Below are positions 1 to 10,342 of a stretch of 64,000 nucleotides of DNA, piece after piece. Within the stretch, counting starts at the first letter, position 1, and each line of letters starts with the position of its first letter. The position numbers were made by a program, and so were the translations under genes. This stretch comes from Tigriopus japonicus (taxonomy: Eukaryota > Arthropoda > Copepoda > Harpacticoida > Harpacticidae), in assembly GCA_010645155.1 (NCBI GenBank), contig CM021314.1:2592803-2656802 (forward strand), written 5' to 3'. The notes beneath the pieces were generated by a model. It made no database searches, had not been told where the DNA came from, and saw nothing but the letters and a program-made list of their open reading frames with translations.

Positions 1-3000
1 TTTATTTACGATTTTGGGCTGATTTTTGTGAGTGCACTTTTTGCCCGTCCCTAGTGATCATTGACATCTGCAAATGCATGCATCTCATGGAATCAGTGAG
101 CTGTTACCACGTAAAAAGCACTAGATGGCTCATTTTTCTTGGATAGATGCCTCTTGTTACAATGCATCACAAAAAAAATAAAGTGTATTGTTTTGGAAAC
201 TCTGTTTTCACGTTCTTAAACGTAGAGACCGTAACAACCTAGAGTAGTGACAATTATTTCAAGAACTATTAACTGACAGTTCACTAACGGAGTAACTCAT
301 TAACACCGTACCACTTTATTTTGAAATGCACCTGCGCAAAAAACTAAACAATGACTTACATTTCTCAATCCCAACTACAAAAAGTCTGCACAGAATTACC
401 TTTGGAAAGAAACATAAACATTGAGCGAGAATATGGTCCTACTCGTGGTGCTTTTCGCATCAAATGTGTAGGTCTAATCATCTCCCACCTCAACGATTTA
501 TGCATGCAATAGTTATTAGCAAAGCAATGTTTTGAAGGAGAACGTTCTTATACCCTTAATAGTAATCCCATTTCAACTCCGTTGAGATAACAGTAGGGGA
601 TCAATTTCAAAAATACACATTACTAAGCCATTGTTGACGATTGCATTAACAATGCCTCTAGTGTTTTGAAGGAAGAAACAAAACAAGACGTTTATCCCAT
701 GAACCTTTAACAAATTTCAAAGCTCTTAAGCTCTATATCAATAATAAGGGTAAAACAGCATGTTAAGCAACTAAACAGTATATTTTTTGGAATTTTGGCG
801 ATAAAATAGGAGACCCTCAATACAGTTCTTAAACGATATTCATTGAAATGCTTTCATACGAAGTAACGTTTCAAACCATATTGTTTGGTGACAATAACTT
901 TCAGTAAATTCGGAGTTTTTCAAAACTAATACATAAATTTAAACTTCCGACATGATTTATTCATCTATGCGAAAGGGAAACGTTTCGTGTTAGTTACCAA
1001 CTTTCAGATTCAGAAAGTGTATTTATCCGTGATTTATAATACCAACGGGCAATGTGCAACAAATCACCGAAAACCCAAAAGAAACAAAAACGACCAATAC
1101 CAAAAGCTTGCCACAACGATTATAACAAAGCTATAACAACACTCTTTAAAATCTATATCTTTGCGTTATCGTGACATTACTTGAACGCGAAAGTAAGCTC
1201 GTGGTGGTCTCTTGGTCACCAATTAGCCTTTATTTGCAGTCTTTTAAAGCTTGCATTTTTCTTCAATTGCCATAAATTCTGGTGGGAAATGAAGTTTCTT
1301 TGCAAACCTATTCATCGATTTACTAATTCTGCGCCATTCAAAAGTCACACGTGAGTCGTAGACAACATAGCTGGATCTTAATTTAATCTGTGATTATTCA
1401 TTGCTCTTCATGTTTTGTTTTTGCCAAATTGTAAATTTTGGCAAAAATCCTGGGAAAATAAGTGTTTGGAAAACCACACGTGTACTGTTGAAAATATTAT
1501 AGATTCTTGAAGGACTCTCCGACTTTATTTGTATGCTTAGCATTGAATAAGGCTTTTTTAGAACATGACATATTCCCGTTACATCTAGATATGATTTAAT
1601 GCAAAAAAGGTCCGATTATTGTTTCCCGTAAATAGTCTGAATAAATGCCTTTCTTCATCCCAAAACCACTCTCATTAATTGCTCAAACAACCCAAATTCA
1701 TTCAAGACATGCAAGACAAATCCTTCAGCCGAGACCAATATCGCAATGAATCATATAAGATTTTGCAAACGCATTTATTTCATGCACCTTTCAACATGCG
1801 GATACTATGTTTTATTTTTGTTATTTTTGTATAACAAAACTATTTTTGTTTGTTCAATCTAATCCTGCTCAACCAGCAAAATCCACATCCCTGTTGATTC
1901 GGGTAATGAATTTAAAAAGTCAGTGAGCATTCATCCCTTTCCAATAATGTTTCTTTTTTCTAAGGTTTGGAAATATCTTGTTCTAAATTGATTTTGACGA
2001 CTATAGTGTATGAAATTGAAGAGAATTAAGTGAAGTGGTGGACTGAAAGCGCCACTGAGAACCGAGAGCAGCCTTTAAAAGTTCAATATTTGGGAGAAAA
2101 TCTCTTTTGGTCCAATTTTTGGACCAAGAATCTCTGAAATAGAATTATATCTTGATTTAAAATACATATTCCTCTCTCTATTCCATGGGATTGAGAGGTT
2201 TTGTAACAGCAATAATGTTGTTAGCTCATTCAGTCCACAACATATTTTGTTAATGATTTACCAAAAGGCTTAATTTGACGGCTAGTGATATGAAATCTGG
2301 GCTTGGGCAAGTTTTTTCACGGGAGGTTGCCAGGTAGGGTCACCTATTGGAGAGTTTGTGCTTTGCTTACAAATTAAAGCAAACTCAAATTCAAGTTTAA
2401 TTTGCGACCCTGATCCGAAGTCGCGATAAAGTAAGAGACGCGTTTCAGTGCTACTTACTGAAAACCCTGCTTATGAAGATTCGTGGACACAAGGGATTTA
2501 CAATTTGCGAAGAAATATTCATTCGATCGTTTAAGATACAGTAGCTTGTTTTTCCATCTATTTTTCCCAAGATTTACTTCGTTACCAAAACAAAACATAA
2601 AGAGACAAATAAAAAAAACATAAACTAATTTGCAGCCAAACAGTTTTAATCAGGGCAAGGATACACAATCCTATACTATTTTCAGACGACAAAAATCTTG
2701 TGCCCTGGAGCATCTCCCACTTGTCAAATACCTCTGATTTCTACGTAATAACCCTAGTACAAAGCTACAATAGTTATGGGTTACTTGGTTTTGCCCTTGA
2801 AAACATGTAAGACGTAATATTTATTTCATATGAAGGGTTAGTCAAGGGCAAACAACGAGCCTCATCAATCTTGAAAGCTACCTATTTGCGTGAAAATGGG
2901 AGCTCATCATTCCAAATCGTGAATGGGCGGTGTTCCTGGGAAAAATAGGCTCTTACAGTAATTTCCTTTGGGTCAGATGGAATGAAATCGCTAGTTTACA

Positions 3001-4105
3001 TGGAAACCCATTCTTTACGAAGCATGCTCGTTACAAATACGTAAACAAACACGGAATCATGACATTAAATTGATTGAATCATCTGTAAATGAAAAGTTCC
3101 TGATTGGATTTTGATTCACGTTAAGTGTTAAAAGACACATTAGAATGAATGAAAAGATGGGTTTGAATTGAATTAAATTGAATGAATGGGTTTTTGAGAG
3201 GAGTGGTTGTGGTTGTAACGGATATTTGTATTTGAACTTAGTTCTATGATTTGAGTTTCAGCCAAAAAGAATAAAATGAATTTTCTGTATTCAAAAGGCA
3301 TACCCTCGCCATTGGCGAACTTGTTTTAAGAGTATAGATTACAAAAGTTTGTCTTTCATTTCAACACCATATCAAATGGACGCAGACTTGCTTTCTATCA
3401 AATTTGGGCCCTAGTTATGGGCAATTGCAAAAAACTATTGGAATTTGGCACTTGTGAAAATGATTTATTCTACTAAAAACTGATGTGTTGGTTAAAATGA
3501 CATGCATTTGCATACCTAAGATCACAATTGCTAAGCGAGTAACAATTTTTGGCTGAATTTCAGTCTCGACCTCCCTCTTGTTCTCTTTAAACTTGTGGTT
3601 TAAATTGCACCACAGATATTCACCATTATTTAGGTTTTAGTACTTTTTTGTTTTCAGTTTACATTCCCCCCCCTCTGTTTGATTGATCTGTTCTGAAGCT
3701 ATGATTTTGCATCCAAAGTTGACTCTCACACTCAAATAATGTACGCTCTATTCTGAAAGTTTATCCTAATTTTGAACATACATTATAAAGTGATGCTCAA
3801 ACAGGTTTAGGCAGAATTAATGAAATATTTGACTTCAATCTAATGTTAATCATAGTTAAGGCCCTTGGTGTGAGCCAAACTTCAAATGAAAGGTTCAAAA
3901 ACAAACCAGGATACAGGAAAATTGCAATGGAACCCTGGCCAAGGTGGTAAAAAGAGGATGGGGACTCCTACATTGCCTAAGGAACACACATCACATGATA
4001 AGGTGATAAGGATCACATGAAATCCGGCTTGATCCATGAACAAGATGATGACCGAAGACTAAAATGTATCCCCCATACCTGTTGGTCGGATTGTAAAAGA
4101 AGACC
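1..4105. other. AT-rich non-coding DNA
   Basis: No reading frame of note, no exon flanked by convincing splice signals, and no inverted or tandem repeat was recognised. The sequence is AT-rich with many short A and T runs, unlike the more GC-rich DNA to the right of 24.4 kb. It is most simply intergenic or intronic DNA. Confidence 0.5.
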
Positions 4106-4113
4106 AACTAGGG
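4106..4113 (+). repeat. Left 8-bp target-site duplication of the MITE
   Basis: AACTAGGG, identical to 4349-4356 on the other side of the element. Confidence 0.9.
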
Positions 4114-4348
4114 CAGGGGTTCTCAACCTATGGGTATTTACCCAAAATTGGGTAAATTTGACTTTCTGTTGGGTAAATTTGTGTCCGGAAAAATTTGAAA
4201 AAACTTGGGGGTTTTCGACCAATATTGCACGTTTTTCTCTTCTTCACGTATTTTATATTTATATATATTTATAGGGGGGGGGGGGGTGTAAATCGGATAT
4301 TTCCCTTACCAAAATGGGTATCCCCCGGGAAAAGGTTGAGAACCCCTG
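4114..4348. mobile_element. Short hAT-type MITE with perfect 8-bp target duplication
   Basis: A 235-bp element with 15-bp terminal inverted repeats: it opens with CAGGGGTTCTCAACC and closes with the reverse complement GGTTGAGAACCCCTG. The same 8 bases, AACTAGGG, sit directly outside both ends (4106-4113 and 4349-4356). CAGGGGTTCTCAACC-type ends with 8-bp duplications are the known signature of hAT superfamily non-autonomous elements. The interior has no transposase; it holds short repeats of GGGTAAATTTG/GGGTATTTACCC type and a run of G at about 4264-4276. An autonomous hAT elsewhere in the genome must have moved it. The perfect duplication suggests a fairly young insertion. Confidence 0.9.
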
Positions 4349-4356
4349 AACTAGGG
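4349..4356 (+). repeat. Right 8-bp target-site duplication of the MITE
   Basis: AACTAGGG, identical to 4106-4113. Confidence 0.9.
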
Positions 4357-5694
4357 CAACAAAAGCCACTTTTGCAGGACGTTCAGGGCGGTGGTTTGGC
4401 CCAAAGGGGGGACATAACAAATAATATTCCATTATGTTATAGTATTTTGTATTTGGAACAACTTCTTAAAGCAATGCTTTCTTATTGACCTTTTAGGTAA
4501 AGAGTTATTTCACAATATTTGTTTACTAATTCTGCCTAGCCCGGTTTTATGACTGAATTGCTTGGATAGTAAAAAAACAAGGTGTTTAGCAAATACCTCT
4601 ACTTTTCAAGTTATGTCAACCAAAAAGTCACGTTGACATCTTGTTTTGACATAAATTCTTGTCACTGTCAAAGGGACATGAATTACGGACAACCCTGTAA
4701 GTTTGTAAATCATGATCTATTTTCGTCGATTCAAATTGTGGCAGAGCTTGAACAGTTTGTGATGGCCATAAGTCAGACAAATTTAGAGGTTCAATATCGT
4801 GACAACTTCAATGTTATTAAGTGTCACTCAGTTGAAGGCTAGATCAATTTCATACGGAAAATATCCACGTAAATGGTGATTTATAACTATTGAAATGTTT
4901 CGTGGACTAAATCCGTACAGGATTTCGTACATTTCTTTGAAGAGCTATAATTTAGAGAAAAATGGAAACACTGACATCGAAATTGCTCACTGACGTGACC
5001 TGACAACATACAGAGTAAAAAATTATATGTGTAGGGGACTCTTAGTTTTTAACCGAAATTTTACCAAAAAAGAGTACAGTTTATTGTGATTTAAGAATAT
5101 TATATTTTGATTGGCATTACTCTTCTAACTGTGTAACTTTGCGTACTTTTAAAAAACTTCTTTTTGCTTTGTCCTTTTACTTATTTGCCTTTTTTGAGTT
5201 TTTTCCACAGTAAGAGCCAATGAATCAAACAAAGAAGAAACAAGGCTTCATTTTCTTAGCTATTGAAGACTAAGAGGAAGATAATGATTTGAAAACAGAG
5301 TGCATTCATTGAAAAATAAGAAACAAATGTTATCAGTATTTATGTAAAAGTTGAACATATGGAACTTTACCTGTATCAATATGACCACGATATCTTGTCA
5401 TAACAACAAACTAAGTAATAGAGAAAAGCAAGGAACTACTAAGTTTCATAGTACGTGAAAATTTTACATCTAGTTTTGTTAGCCTCATTCTTTTAAGTTA
5501 ATGATAATGTTTATTGCGATAAGTTATTTATCATTGGACAAGGGTAATAGATAGAGAGAAACTGAAAGAAGAGTTCCATGATATATTTAATATAATAAAC
5601 TATGATTTTTAGTTAACTATAAATCATACAGATTTGACAATATTGGTAAACTTTAATATTTCTTAAAGAGATGCATTTTATTTGAAACAATTGC
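4357..5694. other. Non-coding DNA, nothing recognised
   Basis: AT-rich sequence between the MITE and the first 106-bp direct repeat. The open frame at 4582-4842 (plus) has no homology I recognise and no coding-like composition. I see no gene here. Confidence 0.45.
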
Positions 5695-5800
5695 GCAAAC
5701 AATTTTGTCACAGTTTTACCTCATGATTCTTTAAGACAATACGTGTGTCATGCGTTTCGTCTCGAGTTTTGCATTGCTAGAGCATTGTCATTTCACCCAT
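5695..5800 (+). repeat. 106-bp direct repeat, copy A
   Basis: It begins GCAAACAATTTTGTCACAG and ends TCATTTCACCCAT. It matches 7252-7357 at the same length, with two substitutions seen by eye (TTTAAG against TTGAAG, and GCTAGAG against GCGAGAG). The two copies bracket the decayed transposase fragment at 6600-6885. They could be the ends of an element, or two copies of a dispersed repeat. Confidence 0.85.
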
Positions 5801-6599
5801 AATTTTCGCAAAGTTTTGGTTTTGAACATTCTTAAAAAAAAGAATCAACTCACCTCAAAGTTTCACCAGGCTTTTTCCAAGCAACAGGCTTTCTTCAATG
5901 GTGGTTGGTTGAAAGGTTTGGCTTCTCACCTGGTTCTGACCCAAGCTTGGTGGGTCCTCGCTCATTTATACGCAGAACCATTCTTAAACACCCTCGATTC
6001 TGTCGATTCTCCAGAATGCGATATCTAGATTTTACCTCCTCTAGACACATTTTAACATAACTTACAGACCATGTTCATTGATTCGTTTTGAATGAAAAAA
6101 ATCTTGCTTTAGAATGAGCAGGGTTGACAATGCCTTGTCCAAAAATGTTCCAGGTGTCCATTCGCTTGAGGGTCTCTTACTTTACCTACCTTTGTTGGAT
6201 CTTGTCATGAATTCGAGAGTTCTCCTCATGGAACATTGAAAGGGAAACTTTGAACATATCTCGAGACACTCGAAATAAAAGGGTTTTTTTGGAGGTCAAG
6301 AAGGAAGAGGCCATAAAGGGACCCATCACTTGGTATTTAATGTTTGGCGCTTTGAACTTTATTCTTGTCAGTGTAATCCAGGAAACAATTCCCATGTCTT
6401 CAGCAATTGTCAGAAATAGTTCTGAATGATCCATAGAGATCTGTGGGATCACTAATCTTCGCCATCATCAAAGAAGATCCTGTGAAAGAGATTGGGTCTT
6501 TGTTCTATTTTCCCTTGTTCGTCACTCATCAACGCATAAAAGCATTCATTCACAACTGACTTGTTGGGGGTCTTCATTTCTTGCGTTATTGTGTTTGGT
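5801..6599. other. Non-coding DNA between repeat copy A and the transposase remnant
   Basis: The only item of interest is an 89-codon minus-strand open frame (6186-6452) followed by a GTAGGT donor-like sequence. I recognise no family in it, and ORFs of this length arise by chance repeatedly in this window, so it is not called as an exon. Confidence 0.4.
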
Positions 6600-6885
6600 T
6601 AAATGTTCCAGAAAAAACAAATTTGTTGCATACTTTTTCCTCCAATAGCCCATTTCTCATCCAGATGTGTCTGCACAGTTTTTGGTGTGTGGCAGGGAGC
6701 CCCCATCTTGCATCAGGTTTACCTTTTTGCGCTGCGCCAGTTGGCGCCGTACTCGGCCGCGCACCAGGTCTCGACTGCCACCAGAATGTCCTCACGGTAA
6801 ATCTTGGCGTTTTTTTTATGCCTCTATCCACAAAGAAGGGGGCATGACCTTGCCGTTGCTTGCCACAAGTCCAAAGACCATTAAA
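6600..6885 (-). pseudogene. Decayed mariner-family transposase, catalytic-domain fragment
   Basis: Reading the minus strand downward in shifting frames gives mariner-type pieces: GLVASNGKVMPP, FFVDRGIK, KIYREDIL, WCAAEYGANW and MQDGAPCHTPKTVQTHLDEKW. The MQDGAPCHT segment corresponds to the conserved second catalytic aspartate region (QDxAPxH) of Tc1/mariner transposases. At least two single-base frameshifts are visible, one after GKVMPP and one at a five-G run before CTCCC. The tail of the catalytic domain, with the (W)PPxSPDLxPxD motif, is missing. This is probably part of the same fossil copy as the N-terminal pieces at 7741-7854 and 10343-10482, because strand and order agree. Confidence 0.75.
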
Positions 6886-7251
6886 AATTTCTTTCATTAT
6901 TTTCAAATTATTTTCACAAACAAAATACAATCCACACTTATAAATTAACTCGTACTCGTAGATTTGCCGGACAGACACAGAAAGAAAAGATTACTAATGG
7001 GTTGAAAAAGCTTTCTGGCCATGAGAACAATTAACGTATCTTCAAATTCGATTTTAAGTATAGCTTTATTGAAAACGTTCCGTAAAAGAAGCACTCTTGG
7101 TTTTTGTTTGACACATGTACAACTGACTAATTTTTGCCCATAGGGTACTTCCTTTTTTAAATTTTCTAAATTTCGCTGTTTATGCAGACCGATTTTTCCC
7201 TGTCAATAAACACATACTATGCATTTCGTCTATTTTGTGGGAGCAGTTTGT
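6886..7251. other. Non-coding DNA where the middle of the transposase should lie
   Basis: No mariner middle segment (helix-turn-helix 2 to the first catalytic Asp) was recognised on the minus strand here, so this part of the fossil element is deleted or replaced. No other feature is visible. Confidence 0.4.
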
Positions 7252-7357
7252 GCAAACAATTTTGTCACAGTTTTACCTCATGATTCTTGAAGACAATACG
7301 TGTGTCATGCGTTTCGTCTCGAGTTTTGCATTGCGAGAGCATTGTCATTTCACCCAT
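7252..7357 (+). repeat. 106-bp direct repeat, copy B
   Basis: Near-identical to 5695-5800 in the same orientation, with copy starts 1557 bp apart. It lies directly beside the 32-bp minisatellite. Confidence 0.85.
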
Positions 7358-7408
7358 GATGTTCGTCTAAACTTTTTTCCGTCTTTATTCGAATTTTTAT
7401 TCTTAATA

Positions 7409-7742
7409 TTTTTATTTGTCTATTCTCGTTTGATCAGATAATTTTATTTGTCTATTTTCGTTTAATCAGTTAACTTTGTTCGTCTATTTTCGTTTGATCA
7501 GCTAATTTTATTCGTCTTTTTTCGTCTAATCAGGCAATTTTATTCGTCTTTTTTCGTCTAATCAGGCAATTTTATTCGTCTTTTTTAGTCTAATCAGGCA
7601 ATTTTATTCGTCTTTTTTAGTCTAATCAGGCAATTTTATTCGTCTTTTTTAGTCTAATCAGGCAATTTTATTCGTCTTTTTGGTCTAATCAGGCAATTTT
7701 ATTCGTCTTTTTTCGTCTAATTTGACAGTTTTATTCGTCTAA
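7409..7742 (+). repeat. 32-bp minisatellite, about ten copies
   Basis: Tandem copies of a roughly 32-base unit of the form AATTTTATTCGTC, a T run, CGTCTAATCAGGC. The first copies (7409-7500) are the most diverged, with TGATCAGATA or TTAATCAGTT variants. The central copies (7505-7700) are nearly identical and differ mainly as TTTCGTC against TTTAGTC. An 11-base word, CGTCTAAACTT, flanks the array at 7364-7374 and 7736-7746. The array interrupts the minus-strand transposase remnant. Confidence 0.9.
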
Positions 7743-7854
7743 ACTTCCTGTCCTTAATCATCATCACTCTTCTGGGATTGGCCTTGATGAACTTCTTGAA
7801 GCCTGGCCCAACCTGGAATTGTGTTTTCTGTTACTTCTTTGCTTGTGAGCCTTC
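7741..7854 (-). pseudogene. Decayed mariner-family transposase, second N-terminal piece
   Basis: The minus strand reads QVGPGFKKFIKANPRR followed by VMMIKDRKFRR, which resembles the linker and second helix-turn-helix of mariner transposases (a stretch ending in NPRRS is typical). One in-frame TAA lies upstream. If the hAT-like insertion at 7855-10334 and one copy of its target duplication are removed, this frame continues directly from the piece at 10343-10482. This shows that the mariner copy was present before the insertion. Confidence 0.75.
7847..7854 (+). repeat. Left 8-bp target-site duplication of the hAT-like element
   Basis: GAGCCTTC, identical to 10335-10342. Confidence 0.9.
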
Positions 7855-7869
7855 TAGAGTGCATCGGAT

Positions 7870-8105
7870 CCGACAGGTCCTCCAAATCCAATCCGAATCC
7901 GAAAATTTGCCACTTAATCTGAACGAATCTGAATCCAAAAATTTGATGCTCAATCCGAACGAATCCGAATCCGAAAATTTGATGCTCAATCCGAACGAAT
8001 CTGAATCCGAAAATTTGATACTAAATCCGAACGAATTTGAATCCGTAAATTTGCCACGTAATCCGAAAAAATCCGAAAATTTGCCGTGTAATCCGAAAAA
8101 GTGTG
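7870..8105 (+). repeat. Left subterminal tandem repeats of the hAT-like element
   Basis: Degenerate copies, about 36 bases each, of a unit like AATCCGAACGAATCCGAATC followed by CGAAAATTTG and a variable tail. The open frame through them encodes a repetitive N-E-S-E-S-E-N-L pattern that is only a by-product of the repeat. Related sequence lies at 10195-10315. Confidence 0.85.
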
Positions 8106-8862
8106 TTCGGATCAATCAATGTTCGAAGTAATCTGAAACAATGCTAAACAGAGGTATCCGTGGTGGTATCTGGAGTGTTACTCCTCTCACATCCTCTTCA
8201 ACACCTGCACAATGCAAGAACCATTTCCATAGGAAAATGAAAGAACAAGAATGGTCTCATTTTGAAACAAGATGGAGTTCAAGTCGGAGATGTTGTTGGC
8301 TATAACTATTGAAGGGCACTTTTGACGGTTCTGGATCAGATCAGCCATCTGATCCGGATTGGAATAGGAACAAAGGCAATCACAACGTCCTTGAGGCAAA
8401 ATGAGTGAAAAACATGAGGATAAAATCCTTGATTGTGGATTTGATTGAAAATTTGTCAAGTCTTGGGGATCAAGAAGGTCAGGACCACGCAGGACTGGGG
8501 CTAAGGGTCCTTGAGGACCAGAGGATCATGTCGTATGATTTCAGGGATAGGCTCTACAGGCTTGATAAAGTTTGATTGATCTTCTTAGATCCCCTTGTCC
8601 AGGAATTAACAATCAGATTGGTTGAAAAAATCCACACAATTCAATCTTGATGGGAACATTTCATTCTAAAGACTTTGAGAGGTTCACGTAATCCGGGTTA
8701 GACTGTCAGATCACCAATTTGGGCTGACTGACTCGAAAGGCAGATCAAAATATTTACCCCATCCATTGCTAGTAGGTCCACTTGATAGGTTTCAAAGTCA
8801 TCTTAATTTGTTCTTCATTTGATCGAATTCTTGACACTGAGGACGTCTTCTTTCTTTGTTCT

Positions 8863-9397
8863 ATATGGACCTTAATCCGAACGCAAATTCCTCTTGAAAA
8901 GGGATTAAGAACCAACTTTCCCCACATACTCTCACCCCAATCAAAACGGGGAGTTTTATCGCACTCATCCATCATACAACTTGAACAATTTAAGAATATC
9001 TTACCTGTCCTTACTATCCTGAACTAAAAGACACAACCATACAATAAAAGAAATTCGATAATAGACCATCATTTATAGAACATTAAGTTATGGCAAGGTG
9101 ATACAACCTAAAACAACAAAGATTGGCATGTGTAAATCAAGTTCAGGATAATACCTTAAATATTGATGGATGGGTTCAATTGTAAGTTCAAGATACTAAT
9201 AAGACGTTCAAGTCGGATAATAGATGAGCTCGGAAAAAAACGTTATTTTGTTGTTGATAATTTAAGGAATCGCAAGATATTCTTTGTTGTTCAAGTTGTG
9301 TATTGGATGTGCGTAAAAAAACTCCCCGTTTTGATACGGGCGAAAGTTGGTTCTTTATCCTTTTTCACGAAGGATTTGCGCTCGAATTCAGGTCCAT
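8863..9397. repeat. Large imperfect inverted repeat inside the hAT-like element
   Basis: The left arm, about 8863-9025, pairs with the reverse complement of about 9140-9397. Shared blocks in order are ATATGGACC, CGCAAAT, AAGAACCAACTTTC, ATCAAAACGGGGAGTTTT, ACAACTTGAAC, AAGAATATCTT and TATCCTGAACT. The arms differ by substitutions and insertions, so this is an old duplication. It could be a foldback MITE inserted in the larger element, or an internal inverted duplication. Confidence 0.75.
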
Positions 9398-9627
9398 ATT
9401 CATTCTATTTGCTTTAGATAAGGCTATCACTTCTAAAGATTGTAGCAGGTAACCTGGTCATCAAATTTCATTTGATCACTCAATCGTCATCTTGAAAAAA
9501 AAACAACTTGCGGGTTCATTCGCACTTGAGACTAATGAATTTGCCCTCCATGTTGTGATCATTTATTCATTCTTTCATTCACTCGTTCATGGCTGAACTT
9601 GTTGTCTTCAAAACACCAATATCGAAC

Positions 9628-9897
9628 TAATTTTTGGACGTGGGATTGACCTTTACCAAGGCTAGGACTTGGCTGGACTCGCTTGAAACAGAGGGAACAC
9701 CGATTGGCGCACTATCTTTTGGAATTTTGGTCGATTTCCGTTTGATTTTCCGCTCCCAACATGGCCGTTTGTACTTGTTGTTTACGAACTCTCGGCCTCA
9801 TACCGGAGGTTGCGTGCCGGAGAAATTCCGCGAGTTCGCATCCCTGGCTAAGTTTATCGATGAAAGGTTGATACATGATATATCTGGTCTAGAATAA
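9628..9897 (+). other. Open frame of unknown nature inside the hAT-like element
   Basis: A frame open for about 90 codons just after an in-frame TAA, with no ATG near its beginning. It encodes segments such as SLETEGTPIGALSFGILVDF and GGCVPEKFREFASLAKFIDE. The composition looks more protein-like than its neighbours, but I recognise no family and see no transposase motif. It may be a captured host fragment or chance. Confidence 0.2.
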
Positions 9898-10194
9898 ATG
9901 CATGACAAAGAAACTTGAATCTGGCGTTTTCTTGCGTTTTTTGTCTCGAATTACCTGGCAGCCCTGCTGAGCTTCCCTTATTGAATCAATTCGATTTTCT
10001 AATCTGCTAACACTTACCACCATTGTATATTTGATAAAACATGAAAAAAAAAATAACTTGCAGGGTAATAAAAACTTCCGCAGTTGAAAGGATGGAAATC
10101 ATGTTACAAAATCAAGAAAAAAAAATGTTACTAAATGGAAATCTTGAGAATTGAAATTTCGAAAAAAACGAACTAAAATGTTCGGATTATGTCG

Positions 10195-10315
10195 GATCTG
10201 AAAAAGATATTTCGCAAATCCCAATCCGAATCCGACATGCGTTGACGAATCTGAACGAATTCGAATCTGAAAATTCGCGCTGAAAGCCGAACGAATCCGA
10301 ATCTGATCGGATTCG
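10195..10315 (+). repeat. Right subterminal repeats of the hAT-like element
   Basis: Copies of the same CCGAACGAATCCGAATC theme as at the left end, ending in a short CCGAATC/GATTCGG inverted stretch before the terminal repeat. Confidence 0.8.
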
Positions 10316-10334
10316 GATCCGATGCGCAGCTCTA

Positions 10335-10342
10335 GAGCCTTC
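10335..10342 (+). repeat. Right 8-bp target-site duplication of the hAT-like element
   Basis: GAGCCTTC, identical to 7847-7854. Confidence 0.9.

Larger units (their letters stand above)
7855..10334. mobile_element. Non-autonomous hAT-like element, 2480 bp, nested in a fossil mariner
   Basis: The ends are inverted repeats: TAGAGTGCATCGGATCCGA on the left, and TAGAGCTGCGCATCGGATCC as the reverse complement of the right end (the same apart from a three-base difference in length). Both ends are bordered by the identical 8 bases GAGCCTTC. An 8-bp duplication with YAGAG-type ends is the hAT pattern. Tandem repeats built from CCGAACGAATCCGAATCCG lie just inside both ends (7870-8105 and 10195-10315), resembling the subterminal transposase-binding repeats of hAT elements. 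The interior holds a large imperfect inverted repeat (8863-9397) and open frames without a recognisable transposase (for example 8187-8459 minus and 9628-9897 plus), so I take it as non-autonomous. The superfamily assignment rests on ends and duplication length only. Confidence 0.82.

Noticed and set aside
5750..6028. 92-codon plus-strand frame beginning MRFVSSFAL
   Set aside because: Its start is the 106-bp direct repeat, which gives the same peptide at 7310; this is repeat sequence rather than coding conservation.
6186..6452. 89-codon minus-strand frame followed by a GTAGGT donor-like sequence
   Set aside because: No partner exon found and no family recognised; a single donor-like match is expected by chance.
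7831..8131. Repetitive ESEN-type protein frames on both strands
   Set aside because: They are translations of the subterminal DNA repeat of the hAT-like element, not a gene.
8187..8459. 90-codon minus-strand frame, briefly considered as an ionotropic-receptor exon
   Set aside because: The resemblance was only general hydrophobic character; no receptor motif, and it lies inside a transposon.
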